A stretch of 64,000 bases of DNA from Occallatibacter savannae. GTDB lineage: Bacteria; Acidobacteriota; Terriglobia; Terriglobales; Acidobacteriaceae. The first letter of the stretch is position 1. Each line of letters begins with the position of its first letter. The position numbers were made by a program, and so were the translations under genes. Location of the stretch: NCBI RefSeq assembly GCF_003131205.1, contig NZ_QFFY01000005.1, positions 124,001 through 188,000 of the forward strand, read 5' to 3'. The notes below the pieces were generated by a model, which did not search any database, was not told the origin of the DNA, and worked only from the letters and a program-made list of their open reading frames with translations. Shown in pieces: positions 19,960 to 30,099 of this stretch.

Positions 19960-20229
19960 CTAGCCGGTTTCCGGGCTGCGAATGCGCCCGATCATGGATT
20001 TGAGACAGAGGAGCGGCGCACCTTCCGGGGTGAAGGAACGGTGCAGTTGTTCGGACTGGATCCAGGCTTCTACTTCGGCGGGAAGCAGATTGGAGACGAG
20101 GCCGAGGCCCTGCAATGGGATCATCTGGACCTGCGCGCCGCACCTGACGCACCAGGCCTTGAGCGACTGTCCAGCGTGAAGAACCAGAAGGGTGTCGGTT
20201 TCGATTGTGATGTTCGTTTGCTTTGCCAC
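19960..20229 (-). CDS. Small conserved-looking hypothetical protein
   Basis: GTG start, VAKQTNITIETDTLLVLHAGQSLKAWCVRCGAQVQMIPLQGLGLVSNLLPAEVEAWIQSEQLHRSFTPEGAPLLCLKSMI; CxxC motif. Confidence 0.6.
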   Translation of the reverse strand: MAKQTNITIETDTLLVLHAGQSLKAWCVRCGAQVQMIPLQGLGLVSNLLPAEVEAWIQSEQLHRSFTPEGAPLLCLKSMIGRIRSPETG

Positions 20230-20483
20230 TGAGTTCTCTTTCGCGCTGGCGCAACCGGTGAGGCATGCCCGCCAACGAAACTGGACGCAGCTTGTCCGAA
20301 ATGCCCGGAAAACGTCCTTGCAAAGCAGATGAAAAGTTCTGATAAGTTCTCGCAGTACGCCATATCCCACAAAACAAAGCAATTGGGAGTAGGGTAGAAC
20401 GGGGATTAGAGGGTCACGACGATAGACTCTTCGTGCTAGAATCCCTTCGCTGCCCCGACTCATGGCCCAAAAAGGACGACTGA

Positions 20484-22766
20484 ATGGCCGCAGACATAGA
20501 GCAGGGAACGAGACAGCTATACGAGTTCGGTCCCTTCCGCGTCGACACGGAGAAGGAGCTTCTGCTTCGCGGGCACGAGTCTGTTCCGCTCACGCCCAAA
20601 ACGTTCCAGATTCTGCTGGTGCTCGTACGCCGCAAGAAGGAGCTTGTCACCAAGGATGAGTTGATGAAGGCAGTGTGGCCAGACACCTTCGTCGAAGAGG
20701 CCAACCTTAGCCGTAATATCTTTCTCCTGCGAAAAGCCCTTGGAGAGACTCCGCAGGATCACCAATACATCCTCACAGTGCCGGGCCGAGGGTACAGGTT
20801 CGCCGAGGATGTTCGCCTGGTGCCGGAACACGACGTAAAGATCGTCTCCGCGAGCCACACCAAGATCCGCATGGAGGTAAAGGAGAGCTCGCGTTGGCCA
20901 TGGGTTGTGGTGACGGTTGTTCTGGTTCTGGTAGGGACGGCAGCAGGGCTTCGCTTCTTCGGACATCGCGAGCCGAAGCTCGGACAGAAGGATACGGTTG
21001 TGCTCGCCGATTTTGTGAATTCAACCGGTGACCCGGTCTTCGACGGGACGCTGAGACAAGGGCTGGCGGTGCAACTGGAGCAGTCGCCGTTTTTGAAGAT
21101 CATGGACGACGCCGACGTGCAGCGATCTCTTCGGCTAATGAATGTTGCATCCGGAACCCACGTCACGAATGCGATGGCGCACGACATCTGCGTACGCGAG
21201 GGAGCATCGGCAACCATCGACGGCGCGATCGCGAGCCTCGGGAAGATCTATGTGATCACCCTGCAGTCCACAACATGCCAGAAGGGTGAAACACTGGCTC
21301 GCGAGCAGGTGGAGGCGCCGGACAAAGAGCACGTGCTGAGCGCCCTGGACAAGGCCGCGACCGGGCTGCGCGGCAAATTGGGCGAGTCTCTGACGACCAT
21401 ACAGCAGGTAAACCTGCCTCTCGAGCAGGCGTCCACGCCCTCACTGGAGGCCCTGCAGGCTTACAGCGACGGTATGGCTGTGATGAGCCGAGGGCAGTTT
21501 AGAGCGGCTATTCCGCTTTTCGAACGCGCGATCGCTACCGACGCGAAGTTTGCGATGGCCTACTACATGCTGGCGATTGCCTGGGAGCAAGCAGGAGACG
21601 TGCAGAAGTGCGCCGAGAATGCCGCCCGCGCCTTCAGCCTGGTGGAGCGTGTATCCAGCGCCGAGCGGACAGAATTGACTGCATACCACTATCGAATCAC
21701 GGGAGAGCTTGATAAGGAGATCGATGCCTATCAGCAGGCGCTAAGAGAGAATCACCCGCGCCCGTGGAGTTTTCATAACCAGTTGGCGGTTATTTACAAC
21801 GATATGGGCAGGTTCGAAGAAGGGTTGCACGAGGGGCAGGAGGCGCTTCGGCTGCGGCCCGATGTGGAACCCCCGTATCGGCGGGTGCTCGATGCATACA
21901 TGTGCCTGGAGCTTTTGAAGGAAGCCGACGAGACAGTCAAGCAGGTTCGGGCACACGGAATCGACGGGATGAGGATTCACCAACGTTTCCTGGAACTGGC
22001 GTATTTGGAGAACGACAAGGAGGGCCTGAATCGCGAGATCGAGTGGTTTAGGGGCAGGCCGGATGAATATCTCAGCTCCGGATTGCAAGCGGCAATGCTC
22101 AATGTGCAGGGACAACTGAGGGAGGCTCACGCTTTATACAAGAGGGCTGCGGACCAGGCGCGAAAAGAGGGCTTTCCTTACATTGCGGATGGTTTCGAAG
22201 AGGCAGACGCGCGCGCGGCTGCCCTGGCGGGTGATTGCCGGCCGGCGCGGAAGTTAGGGCGTCCGGCGTTGGCTCTAGCTCTGTGCGGCGACGGCGCTCG
22301 AGCACAGAAACTCGCGGCGGAGTTCTCGAAACAGGAATCGAACAACACCATCTGGAATGCGGTTCAGCTGCCGGAGATTAGCGCCATAACTGCAATGGAG
22401 CGAGGCGATCCTGCAACCGCCGTTGAGATGATGATGTCGGCCACTCCCTATGAGAGAGCCTACCCGGATGCAATCTACATTCGGGGACTGGCGCTGCTGA
22501 AATTGCACAAGGTTACGGAAGCCGCAAAGGAATTTCAGAAGGTCGTCGATCACAAAGGTGCGAGTTGGGGAGCCACATGGGACCTCCCGAACTGGGGACA
22601 ATATTACGTTCTTTCCTATCTGGGGATGGCGCGGGCCTATGCGAGCGTCGGCGATCGAGCCAAAGCCAGAGACGCATACGATGACTTCTTCGCACTATGG
22701 ATAAACTCCGATCGTAATATCCCGGTTCTGGCGAAGGCCAGAGAAGAATATGCGCGCCTGAACTAG
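20484..22766 (+). CDS. Membrane-anchored winged-helix (OmpR/CadC-type) transcriptional regulator with TPR domain
   Basis: N-terminal YEFGPFRVDTEKELLLRGHESVPLTPKTFQILLVLVRRKKELVTKDELMKAVWPDTFVEEANLSRNIFLLRKAL; TM WPWVVVTVVLVLVGTAAGL; C-terminal TPRs. Confidence 0.92.
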   Translation: MAADIEQGTRQLYEFGPFRVDTEKELLLRGHESVPLTPKTFQILLVLVRRKKELVTKDELMKAVWPDTFVEEANLSRNIFLLRKALGETPQDHQYILTVPGRGYRFAEDVRLVPEHDVKIVSASHTKIRMEVKESSRWPWVVVTVVLVLVGTAAGLRFFGHREPKLGQKDTVVLADFVNSTGDPVFDGTLRQGLAVQLEQSPFLKIMDDADVQRSLRLMNVASGTHVTNAMAHDICVREGASATIDGAIASLGKIYVITLQSTTCQKGETLAREQVEAPDKEHVLSALDKAATGLRGKLGESLTTIQQVNLPLEQASTPSLEALQAYSDGMAVMSRGQFRAAIPLFERAIATDAKFAMAYYMLAIAWEQAGDVQKCAENAARAFSLVERVSSAERTELTAYHYRITGELDKEIDAYQQALRENHPRPWSFHNQLAVIYNDMGRFEEGLHEGQEALRLRPDVEPPYRRVLDAYMCLELLKEADETVKQVRAHGIDGMRIHQRFLELAYLENDKEGLNREIEWFRGRPDEYLSSGLQAAMLNVQGQLREAHALYKRAADQARKEGFPYIADGFEEADARAAALAGDCRPARKLGRPALALALCGDGARAQKLAAEFSKQESNNTIWNAVQLPEISAITAMERGDPATAVEMMMSATPYERAYPDAIYIRGLALLKLHKVTEAAKEFQKVVDHKGASWGATWDLPNWGQYYVLSYLGMARAYASVGDRAKARDAYDDFFALWINSDRNIPVLAKAREEYARLN

Positions 22767-22976
22767 TTGGATGGGACGCAGGTAGCACTACTGGGCAACC
22801 CCTTTTGGGGGTGGATTCGGTGGTTCCTGTGGAGGGATTTGGGCGTAGATCGTAGTTGGCAACGGGGATAATGAAGGCTGCTCTGGGATTGTCAGCGCCT
22901 GGCTGCCTGATCGCATCGGTTCCTGTTGATCGCGCGTCGAATGCGGGGCGGTCCGGGGCGCGGAGGCATCCCTTCG

Positions 22977-25595
22977 ATGAAGCCGATTCCGATCAGTTTG
23001 TCGCCGACACGCAGCCGGGCGCTGAACGTGTTTCTGGGCGCAGTGCTGACGCTGTCGTCGATTCTTTTGTTCCTTGCGCTGGCGACCTATCACCCTTCTG
23101 ATCCCTCGATGAACACGGCTACGGGGCCGGAGCCGGGAAATGCGGTTCACAACTGGATCGGGCTGCTGGGATCGTATCTGAGCGACGTGCTGCTGCAGGC
23201 ATTCGGGCTGACGGTGTTTCTGTTCCCGGTGTGGATGGGCGTGCTGGGATGGAACTGGATCCGGTCGCGCGACGCGGGGACGGCGATTCTGCGCTGGATG
23301 GGCGTGGCTCTGGCGGTGATCTTTACGCCGGCGCTGTTCGGGCTGCTGCCCTGGCACTGGCGGTGGATGCACGCGGTTCCGGTCGAAGGCGTAATGGGGC
23401 GTGTGATTTCGGGGCTGCTGGTGGCGTACCTCAATATTCAGGGGGCGTGGCTGGTAGCGCTGGTACTGGCCGGGGTGGGGATCTACTTCGGGTCGGATAT
23501 CAGCCTGAAAACGATCAAGACACAGATTGAAGATCGCTGGCTGAACATGGTGGCCTGGCACGACCGCTATCGCAACTGGAAAGAGGATCGTGCGGAGCGG
23601 AAGCGCGAACTCGAAGAGCGGTGCATGGAGACACAGCCGGGGCCGGCGCAGCGGCTGTTCTCCGGGGCGATTGGGGATGCGCAGGAGGCGATGCCTGAGG
23701 ATGTCGCTCCGCCACAGACACTGACGAGTAAACTGGCGGCGCTGTTTGCAAAGAAGCGGGCAGCGGCGGTGGATGAGCGCGATCCGGTGGAGGAGATTCC
23801 GGCGTTCCAGCGTACGGGGAAGGCGGCCGAGGAGCCGATTGCGCCGCGGAGGTCGAGTATCTGGGAGCCTGCGGGACCGGCGGTCAGCGGGAAAGCGGCG
23901 GAGGCTGCGGGTGGGCGGAGCGTGATTGAGATGAGGCCGCAGGCCGTTCCGGCGCAAGCCGCGGTTCCGGCTGCTGTGGCTCCGGTTGCCCCGGTTGCGC
24001 CTGCTCCGGCAGCAGCGGCCGCTTCGAGTCATCCGATCGCGGCAAGTGGAGGGAATGGAAGCATCGCCATCCACGAGCGGGCGGATGTGGATGAGAAGCA
24101 GGTGACGGTTGCGCCGAAGCATGTAAGCGGGTACAAGCTGCCGCCGAGCACGCTGCTGAACTCGGGCGATGGGCCGCATGTGGTCCGCGAGGATGAGCTG
24201 CGCGATGAGGCCAAGGTGCTGGTGGAGAAGTGCGCCGAGTTCGATGTGATGGGGCAGGTGGTGCAGATCAATCCAGGGCCGATGGTGACGACGTACGAGT
24301 TCAAGCCTGAGGCGGGCGTGAAGTACTCGCGCGTGACGGGGCTGGCTGAGGATCTGTGCCTGGCGATGCGGGCCGAGAGCATCCTCATCGAGCGCATGGC
24401 GGGCAAGAGCACGGTGGGCATCCAAGTGCCGAACCATGAGCGCGAGACGATTCATCTGCGGGACGTGCTGGAGTCGGAGACGTTTGCGAAGGCGAAGTCG
24501 CGGCTGACGCTGGCCATGGGCAAGGACATCAACGGGCGGATTGTGACGGCGGATCTGGCGTCGATGCCGCACGTGCTGATTGCAGGCTCGACGGGATCGG
24601 GCAAGTCGGTGGCGATCAACGCGATGATCATGAGCCTGCTGTACCGGACGACTCCGGCGCAGGTGAGGCTAATTCTGGTGGACCCGAAGCGGGTGGAACT
24701 AGGCATGTACGAGGGGATCCCGCACCTGTTCACGCCGATCATTACGGAGCCGAAGCTGGCAGCAAATGCGCTGAGAAATGCTGTCCGTGAGATGGAGCGG
24801 CGGCTGAAGCTGCTGGCGAGCCGCAGCGTGCGAAACATCGACCAGTACAACAAGCTCTTTGAGAGCGCGATGCCTTCGCTGTTTGACGATGGGACCGAAG
24901 AGCAGCCGCTGCCCTACATCGTGATCATCATCGATGAGCTGGCGGACTTGATGATGCTGGACCGGGCCAACGTGGAAGAGTCGATTACGCGGCTGGCGCA
25001 GATGGCGCGAGCGGTCGGCATCCACCTGGTGCTGGCGACGCAGAGGCCATCGGTGGACGTCATCACGGGTCTGATCAAGGCGAACGTGCCGACGCGGATC
25101 AGCTTCAGGCTGGCCACGAAAGTGGACTCGCGGACGATTCTAGATACGAACGGGGCGGAGGCGCTGCTGGGACGGGGCGACATGCTCTTCCTGCCGCCGG
25201 GGACGAGCCGGTTACTTCGGTTGCATGCGCCGTATGTCAGCGAGAAGGAAACGGCCGCAGTGGTGGCATTCTGGAAGGAACAAGGGCAGGCCGAGTACGT
25301 TGAGGGCTTCCTGGAGTCGCCGAAGGAAGAGCGCCAGAACAGTCTGGAGAGCAGCAGCGACAACGAGGACGACAATGATCCGATGTTCGACGACGCTGTC
25401 CGGCTGGTGTTTGAGTTTGGAAAGGCGTCGACTTCTTTGCTGCAGAGAAGGCTGCGGATCGGCTATGGCCGGGCGGCGCACCTGATCGATCTGATGGAGC
25501 GGGATGGTCTGGTTGGTCCTGCGGATGGATCGAGGCCGCGGGAGTTGTTGAAGGCACCGGGTTGGTTGCACGAGATTTCGGTGGCTGAGGAGTAA
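22977..25595 (+). CDS. ftsK: DNA translocase FtsK/SpoIIIE family
   Basis: N-terminal TM segments, Pro/Ala-rich linker, MPHVLIAGSTGSGKSVAINAMIMSLLYR, C-terminal gamma-type winged helix. Confidence 0.96.
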   Translation: MKPIPISLSPTRSRALNVFLGAVLTLSSILLFLALATYHPSDPSMNTATGPEPGNAVHNWIGLLGSYLSDVLLQAFGLTVFLFPVWMGVLGWNWIRSRDAGTAILRWMGVALAVIFTPALFGLLPWHWRWMHAVPVEGVMGRVISGLLVAYLNIQGAWLVALVLAGVGIYFGSDISLKTIKTQIEDRWLNMVAWHDRYRNWKEDRAERKRELEERCMETQPGPAQRLFSGAIGDAQEAMPEDVAPPQTLTSKLAALFAKKRAAAVDERDPVEEIPAFQRTGKAAEEPIAPRRSSIWEPAGPAVSGKAAEAAGGRSVIEMRPQAVPAQAAVPAAVAPVAPVAPAPAAAAASSHPIAASGGNGSIAIHERADVDEKQVTVAPKHVSGYKLPPSTLLNSGDGPHVVREDELRDEAKVLVEKCAEFDVMGQVVQINPGPMVTTYEFKPEAGVKYSRVTGLAEDLCLAMRAESILIERMAGKSTVGIQVPNHERETIHLRDVLESETFAKAKSRLTLAMGKDINGRIVTADLASMPHVLIAGSTGSGKSVAINAMIMSLLYRTTPAQVRLILVDPKRVELGMYEGIPHLFTPIITEPKLAANALRNAVREMERRLKLLASRSVRNIDQYNKLFESAMPSLFDDGTEEQPLPYIVIIIDELADLMMLDRANVEESITRLAQMARAVGIHLVLATQRPSVDVITGLIKANVPTRISFRLATKVDSRTILDTNGAEALLGRGDMLFLPPGTSRLLRLHAPYVSEKETAAVVAFWKEQGQAEYVEGFLESPKEERQNSLESSSDNEDDNDPMFDDAVRLVFEFGKASTSLLQRRLRIGYGRAAHLIDLMERDGLVGPADGSRPRELLKAPGWLHEISVAEE

Positions 25596-25596
25596 A

Positions 25597-25627
25597 CCCA
25601 CCCGTAATGAATAGGCACGGGGGTGGG
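25597..25627 (+). terminator. Hairpin after ftsK (terminator candidate)
   Basis: CCCACCCGT-(11 nt)-ACGGGGGTGGG. Confidence 0.45.
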
Positions 25628-25645
25628 CAGTTGGGCTTCCTTGAA

Positions 25646-25690
25646 TCCCACCCTAAACGCAAAAGGCGCGTTTAGGATGGGGCACCCGCG
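25646..25690. repeat. REP-like hairpin element with GGGGCACCCG tail
   Basis: TCCCACCCTAAACGCAAAAGGCGCGTTTAGGATGGGGCACCCGCG; same architecture as 62905-62940. Confidence 0.65.
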
Positions 25691-25726
25691 ATCAAAGGTG
25701 GCCCGGGATATAGCAGGCAAGAAGTT

Positions 25727-26461
25727 ATGCTCGGGATTGGCGAGAAGCACGAATTAGCTACGGTTTTTCTGATTGATGATGATCTCATCAGCCGTGAAGT
25801 AATCGCCACGGTCCTGACGCTGCACGGGCACCTGGTGCACACGGCTGAGACGGGCGACAGCGCGCTGGAGTTGCTGGGGGCAGGAGTGGTGGAGCCGGGT
25901 GTGGTGCTGATGGATGCGCAACTGCCCGGAATCAAGGGAACCGAATTGATCAGGAAGCTTCGCGAGGGCTGCGATGCGGAGATCATCCTCATCAGCGGGA
26001 GCCAGCCTGCCGATGAACTCGTTAAGGAAGCAGACGGGTTTCTGCTGAAACCTTTCGGGCCGGAGGATCTGGCGCGAGTTATCGGGGAGCACAAGCCGAA
26101 GCACCCACAGATCGTGGAGGATGCCGATCCTGTGATCAATCCTGAAACGCTGGCGCAGTTCCGCCAGCTGATGACGGAGGCAACGATTCGGGAGATTTAT
26201 GCGGCGGTGGTGAGCGACTTACATAAGAGACAAGGTGTTCTGGAAAAGGCGATTACTGAGGGTAACTCTGAGGAAGTAAGGCGGCTGGGGCATGCTATCA
26301 AGGGGGGCTGCGGCATGGCAGGGGCGATGCAGGCGGCGCGTATAGGTGCAACGCTGGAGTCGAAGAGTGACCAACTGGATAACTGTGCAACGGCGGTTGA
26401 CCAGTTATACATGGCTACGCAAAGACTGGAGCGTATGCTTGAAAAGGAATTTCCTGCGTAG
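25727..26461 (+). CDS. Response-regulator receiver domain fused to HPt domain
   Basis: TVFLIDDDLISREVIATVL...VVLMDAQLPGIKG...FLLKPF; HPt motif LGHAIKGGCGMAGA. Confidence 0.88.
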   Translation: MLGIGEKHELATVFLIDDDLISREVIATVLTLHGHLVHTAETGDSALELLGAGVVEPGVVLMDAQLPGIKGTELIRKLREGCDAEIILISGSQPADELVKEADGFLLKPFGPEDLARVIGEHKPKHPQIVEDADPVINPETLAQFRQLMTEATIREIYAAVVSDLHKRQGVLEKAITEGNSEEVRRLGHAIKGGCGMAGAMQAARIGATLESKSDQLDNCATAVDQLYMATQRLERMLEKEFPA

Positions 26462-26568
26462 GTTACGAGAGGTGTTTGGTGTTTGCGCAGGAGCGTGAGA
26501 TATATGTATGCGGGCCACTTCGGTTGCCTGCTTGTTAGTTTTGGGCCTATCGGAGGTTTAGCGCTCTC

Positions 26569-27243
26569 GTGGAACAGCCAATCCGCATCGTACTGGCCGA
26601 CGATCATCCTGTAGTTCGCATCGGCGTCCGCAACATGCTGACGGAGCGCGACGGCTTCGAAGTAGTGGGCGAAGCCGATGATGGCGATGAGGCCATCACC
26701 CAGACTCTGGAGCAGACTCCGGACATTCTTCTTCTCGACGTGCAAATGCCGCGCCTGCCGGGCCTCGAGGCCATGCGGGCGATCATGAACGGCTCGCCGA
26801 CGGTGAAGATCATCCTGCTTACCTCGACGATTACGACGCAGCAGATTATCGAGGCGCTGCACATCGGGGCGCGCGGCATCGTGCTGAAGGATGCGCTGGC
26901 GGGTGCGCTGCACACGGCGATCCGGACGGTATATGCCGGCGACTACTGGATCGGCGGCAAGCGCGTGGTGAACCTGGTTTCGGCTCTTCACGACCTGATG
27001 CGGCAGGCCCAGCCTCCGCAGCGGAAGACGTACGGGCTGACGCCGCGCGAACTGGATGTGGTGGGCTGCATCGTGGAAGGCTGCAGCAACCGCGATATCG
27101 CCAAGCAGTTCTCGCTGAGCGAGGAGACGGTGAAGCGGCACTTGTCGAATATCTTCGATAAGACAGGGGTTTCGACAAGACTGGAGCTGGCGCTGTTTGC
27201 GATTGCGCACCAGCTGGTGGCGCCGCAGGGGCAGCAGACGTAA
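26569..27243 (+). CDS. NarL/LuxR-family response regulator
   Basis: IRIVLADDHPVVRIGVRNML...LLLDVQMPRLPG; LTPRELDVVGCIVEGCSNRDIAKQFSLSEETVKRHLSNIFDKTGVSTRLELALFA. Confidence 0.95.
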   Translation: MEQPIRIVLADDHPVVRIGVRNMLTERDGFEVVGEADDGDEAITQTLEQTPDILLLDVQMPRLPGLEAMRAIMNGSPTVKIILLTSTITTQQIIEALHIGARGIVLKDALAGALHTAIRTVYAGDYWIGGKRVVNLVSALHDLMRQAQPPQRKTYGLTPRELDVVGCIVEGCSNRDIAKQFSLSEETVKRHLSNIFDKTGVSTRLELALFAIAHQLVAPQGQQT

Positions 27244-27290
27244 CGAGAGCCGGTAGCTTGTAGTCGGTAGCCAGTAGCAAAGACGTAAGC

Positions 27291-27320
27291 AAAGAGGCGC
27301 CGATAGACGGGCGCCTCTTT
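27291..27320. terminator. Bidirectional terminator
   Basis: AAAGAGGCGCC-(8 nt)-GGCGCCTCTTT between convergent genes. Confidence 0.75.
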
Positions 27321-27356
27321 ACGTTGGTGCGAGTCGCTAAATGCCAAGAGTCAGGA

Positions 27357-28025
27357 TTAGTTGCAGCGGTTGGCGGGTTCGTTGGGGTAGTTGCCCTGAA
27401 CGCAGGGAACGGCGCTGAGGTATTCGTAGATGGCGCGCAGGTCGTGTTCCGAGAGGTCTTTCAGGTTGGGCCAGGGCATGACCTGGAGCAGGTTGCCGTC
27501 GAAGGGTGCGGGAATGCAGTTTGCATTCGGCGCACCGGTGCAGGGCGGATGAAGATGGTCGGGGTCCATGCCGGTGCGGATCACCTCGACGAAATGGTCG
27601 AAGGTGTCGCCGCCGATCGGAAGGCCGCTCGCGTCGGGTGTGAGGTTGCGGGAGATGATGTGCGCTGAGTTGGGTATGAGTGCGCCGAAGTCTCTGCCGC
27701 CGCCCAGATAGGTTTTGGGGTTCACCTGTTTGGGCTGGTTCATGTAGGGATTGCCGCCCTTGGCGTACTGGGTGGGCGGGCCGGCGGAGTGGCAGCCATT
27801 GCAGTCGCCGACTACGTTGACGAAGTAGCTGCCGAGACCCACGAGGGCGGGGTTCTTGTTGGCCATATTGAGCGGAACGGGCGCAGCGGCGAGGCCGATT
27901 TCGACACGTGAGTCGCGCCCGGATTGCGCGTTGGCGACTTCCGACGGGGCTGTGGATGCTGCAATGGCAATGGCGACTGCGACGGCAGAGGCTAGAGCAA
28001 ACTTGATGCTGAGATGTTTCTTCAT
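27357..28025 (-). CDS. Secreted c-type cytochrome
   Basis: Signal peptide from ATG 28025; GDCNGCHSAGPPTQYAKGGNPYMN heme motif; DLRAIYEYLSAVPCVQGN. Confidence 0.85.
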   Translation of the reverse strand: MKKHLSIKFALASAVAVAIAIAASTAPSEVANAQSGRDSRVEIGLAAAPVPLNMANKNPALVGLGSYFVNVVGDCNGCHSAGPPTQYAKGGNPYMNQPKQVNPKTYLGGGRDFGALIPNSAHIISRNLTPDASGLPIGGDTFDHFVEVIRTGMDPDHLHPPCTGAPNANCIPAPFDGNLLQVMPWPNLKDLSEHDLRAIYEYLSAVPCVQGNYPNEPANRCN

Positions 28026-28206
28026 GAAGTGATCTCCTCCCGGTTGCGATTGGGGGATACCGGCAAGGGAGGCAGGTTCGCGCACGCTGAGCCGGGCATC
28101 TACCCTCAAGGCGCAATTGGGAGGGAGAAACTGTCATGGGATTGAAGATTTTTGCGTGCGACACAGAGGCTGAGGCCCAATTAGCCTCGCTGAGGCCGTG
28201 CCCTTG

Positions 28207-30099
28207 TTACAAGGAACTCTCGCCTTGCGGGAAGGAGAGGCGGAAGACGGTACCCTGGCCGACCCGGGAGCGTACGCGGATAGTGCCGGCGTTGCGTTCG
28301 ACAAGTTGCTTGCTGACCCAGAGCCCGAGGCCTGTGCCTACGCCCACCTTCGAAGTGAAGAAGGGCTCGAAGATCTTTTTGAGGTTTTCGCGCGCGATGC
28401 CGGAGCCGCTGTCGGCGACGGAGATGTTGATGCGCGATCGGGAGTCGTCCGTGGAGATTCTGCGCGCGCGGACTACGATGCGATCGCCGTGGCTGGAGGC
28501 GTCAAGCGCGTTGCCGACGAGATTACAAAGCACCTGCCTGATCTCACCTGAAGACCCGAGGAACTGAATGCCGGCGGGGATGTCGAGTTCGAGCCGGATG
28601 GAGCGGCTCTCGAGGCGGCGACCGAAGATGGCGAGGACTTCGTCCATGAGGGGCAGGAGCCGGACGTGTTCCTTGGGGGAGTTCTCGCGATAAAAGGCGA
28701 GGGTCTGGCGAAGGATGTGCGAGACGCGCCGGAGTTCGTTGTCGGCGGTGTGGAGGAGTTCTCGGACGTTTTCGGGGAGGTTTTCGGTGAGCGACAGCAC
28801 GTAGTGGATGTTGGTGACGGCTGTGAGCGGGTTGTTGACCTCGTGGGCGACGGTGGCTGCGAAGCGACCTGCTACGGCGAGCTTTTCGGCGCGAAGCAAA
28901 GCTTCCTGAGCGAGTTTCTTTTCGGTGATGTCGGTGTTGGTGCCGAACCAGTATTGAATCGCACCGTCTTCGCCGCGGATAGGCGTTCCCCGGACGAGGA
29001 ACCAGCGATACTCGCCGTCTCGGCCGCGGATCCGGAGTTCATTCTCGTAGTCGACGCCGTTCTGGTTGGCCTGTTCCCAGAGACGTTGGTTGGGTTCGAA
29101 GTCGTCGGGGTGGATGAATTCGCGCCAGTTAAAGCCCAACCCGTGTTCCGGGGTCTGCCCGGTATACGCGTACCAGCGACCATTCTGATAGAGCGTTGCG
29201 CCCGCGGGGTCGGTAATCCAGACCATCTGCGGGATGTTTTCGCTCAGGGCCTGGAAGCGGAGTTCGACGTCCCGGAGTTCCCTGGCGGCCTTGTTCTCGG
29301 CTGTGACATCGCGGCCGATGCCGATGTTGGTGCCATCGGGTAGGGCTACATTGAGCCACTTGGTGTCGATGATGTCGCCGGACTTGGTTCGGGTTTTGAA
29401 ATCGCGGGCTTCGCCGTCCGCTTCAGCGATCAGTGAGCGCACCTTGGCGAGTTCTTCCGGATCCGGATACAGAAGGGCCGCGGTGTCACCGTTGTTCTCT
29501 TCCGGGGACCAGCCGATCGTGCTGGTCCACGCGCGGTTGACCCACTGCACTTTGCCGGGCTCGCGCATGTAGCAGATCATCACCGGGATGTTGTTGATGA
29601 TGGTGTCGAGCATGGTGTGCTGGGCGAGTATTGCGGAGCGAGCCTCATCCAGCTTCTGATCGCGGGCTTTGTGCTCCGAGATGTCTACGTTAACGCCGAG
29701 GAGATTGATGGGCGTTCCGGCAGGGTCGTAGGAGAATTTGCCGCGCGCGTAGATCCAGCGCGTTGAGCCATCAGCATGAAGGACGCGGAACTCGTCCTCG
29801 TACTCGACTGTTTTGCTGAGGCAGAGAGCCTGAATTTTCGTTTCCACGCTGTCTATGTCAGCGGGGTGGACGTGAGATCGGAAGCCAGTGACGTATTCGG
29901 CATCCGGTTCGCCGCCGAAAATCGCGATTGGATCTCCGAAGTAGATGGTTTTGTTCTGCTGGATGTCCCAGTCCCAGGCGCACATCTTGGCGCAGGAAAG
30001 CGCCACCTTCGCGATCTGGAGCATGCGCGTGCGATCGTCATCAATCGGAAGCGGGGCTTGCGGAGGAACAAGGGAAGGGCTGATTACTGGGGTGGTCAC
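28207..30099 (-). CDS. Multi-PAS sensor histidine kinase
   Basis: PAS-like repeats (WIYARGKFSYDPAGTPINLLGVNVDISEHK), ATVAHEVNNPLTAVTNIHYVLSL H-box, GTGLGLWVSKQLVERNAGTIRVRSRVGQGTVFRLSFP. Confidence 0.95.
   Translation of the reverse strand: MTTPVISPSLVPPQAPLPIDDDRTRMLQIAKVALSCAKMCAWDWDIQQNKTIYFGDPIAIFGGEPDAEYVTGFRSHVHPADIDSVETKIQALCLSKTVEYEDEFRVLHADGSTRWIYARGKFSYDPAGTPINLLGVNVDISEHKARDQKLDEARSAILAQHTMLDTIINNIPVMICYMREPGKVQWVNRAWTSTIGWSPEENNGDTAALLYPDPEELAKVRSLIAEADGEARDFKTRTKSGDIIDTKWLNVALPDGTNIGIGRDVTAENKAARELRDVELRFQALSENIPQMVWITDPAGATLYQNGRWYAYTGQTPEHGLGFNWREFIHPDDFEPNQRLWEQANQNGVDYENELRIRGRDGEYRWFLVRGTPIRGEDGAIQYWFGTNTDITEKKLAQEALLRAEKLAVAGRFAATVAHEVNNPLTAVTNIHYVLSLTENLPENVRELLHTADNELRRVSHILRQTLAFYRENSPKEHVRLLPLMDEVLAIFGRRLESRSIRLELDIPAGIQFLGSSGEIRQVLCNLVGNALDASSHGDRIVVRARRISTDDSRSRINISVADSGSGIARENLKKIFEPFFTSKVGVGTGLGLWVSKQLVERNAGTIRVRSRVGQGTVFRLSFPQGESSL

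Noticed and set aside
23900-24040. Repetitive GCNCCG stretch (Ala/Pro/Val-rich)
   Set aside because: Low-complexity linker of FtsK, expected for this family.
22788-24572. 594 aa minus-strand ORF antisense to ftsK
   Set aside because: His/Arg/Pro-rich composition typical of high-GC antisense frames; fully overlaps the confidently identified FtsK.
27246-27279. Short GTAGC-type direct repeats (CGGTAGCTTGTAGTCGGTAGCCAGTAGC)
   Set aside because: Too short and degenerate to call an element beyond the adjacent terminator.
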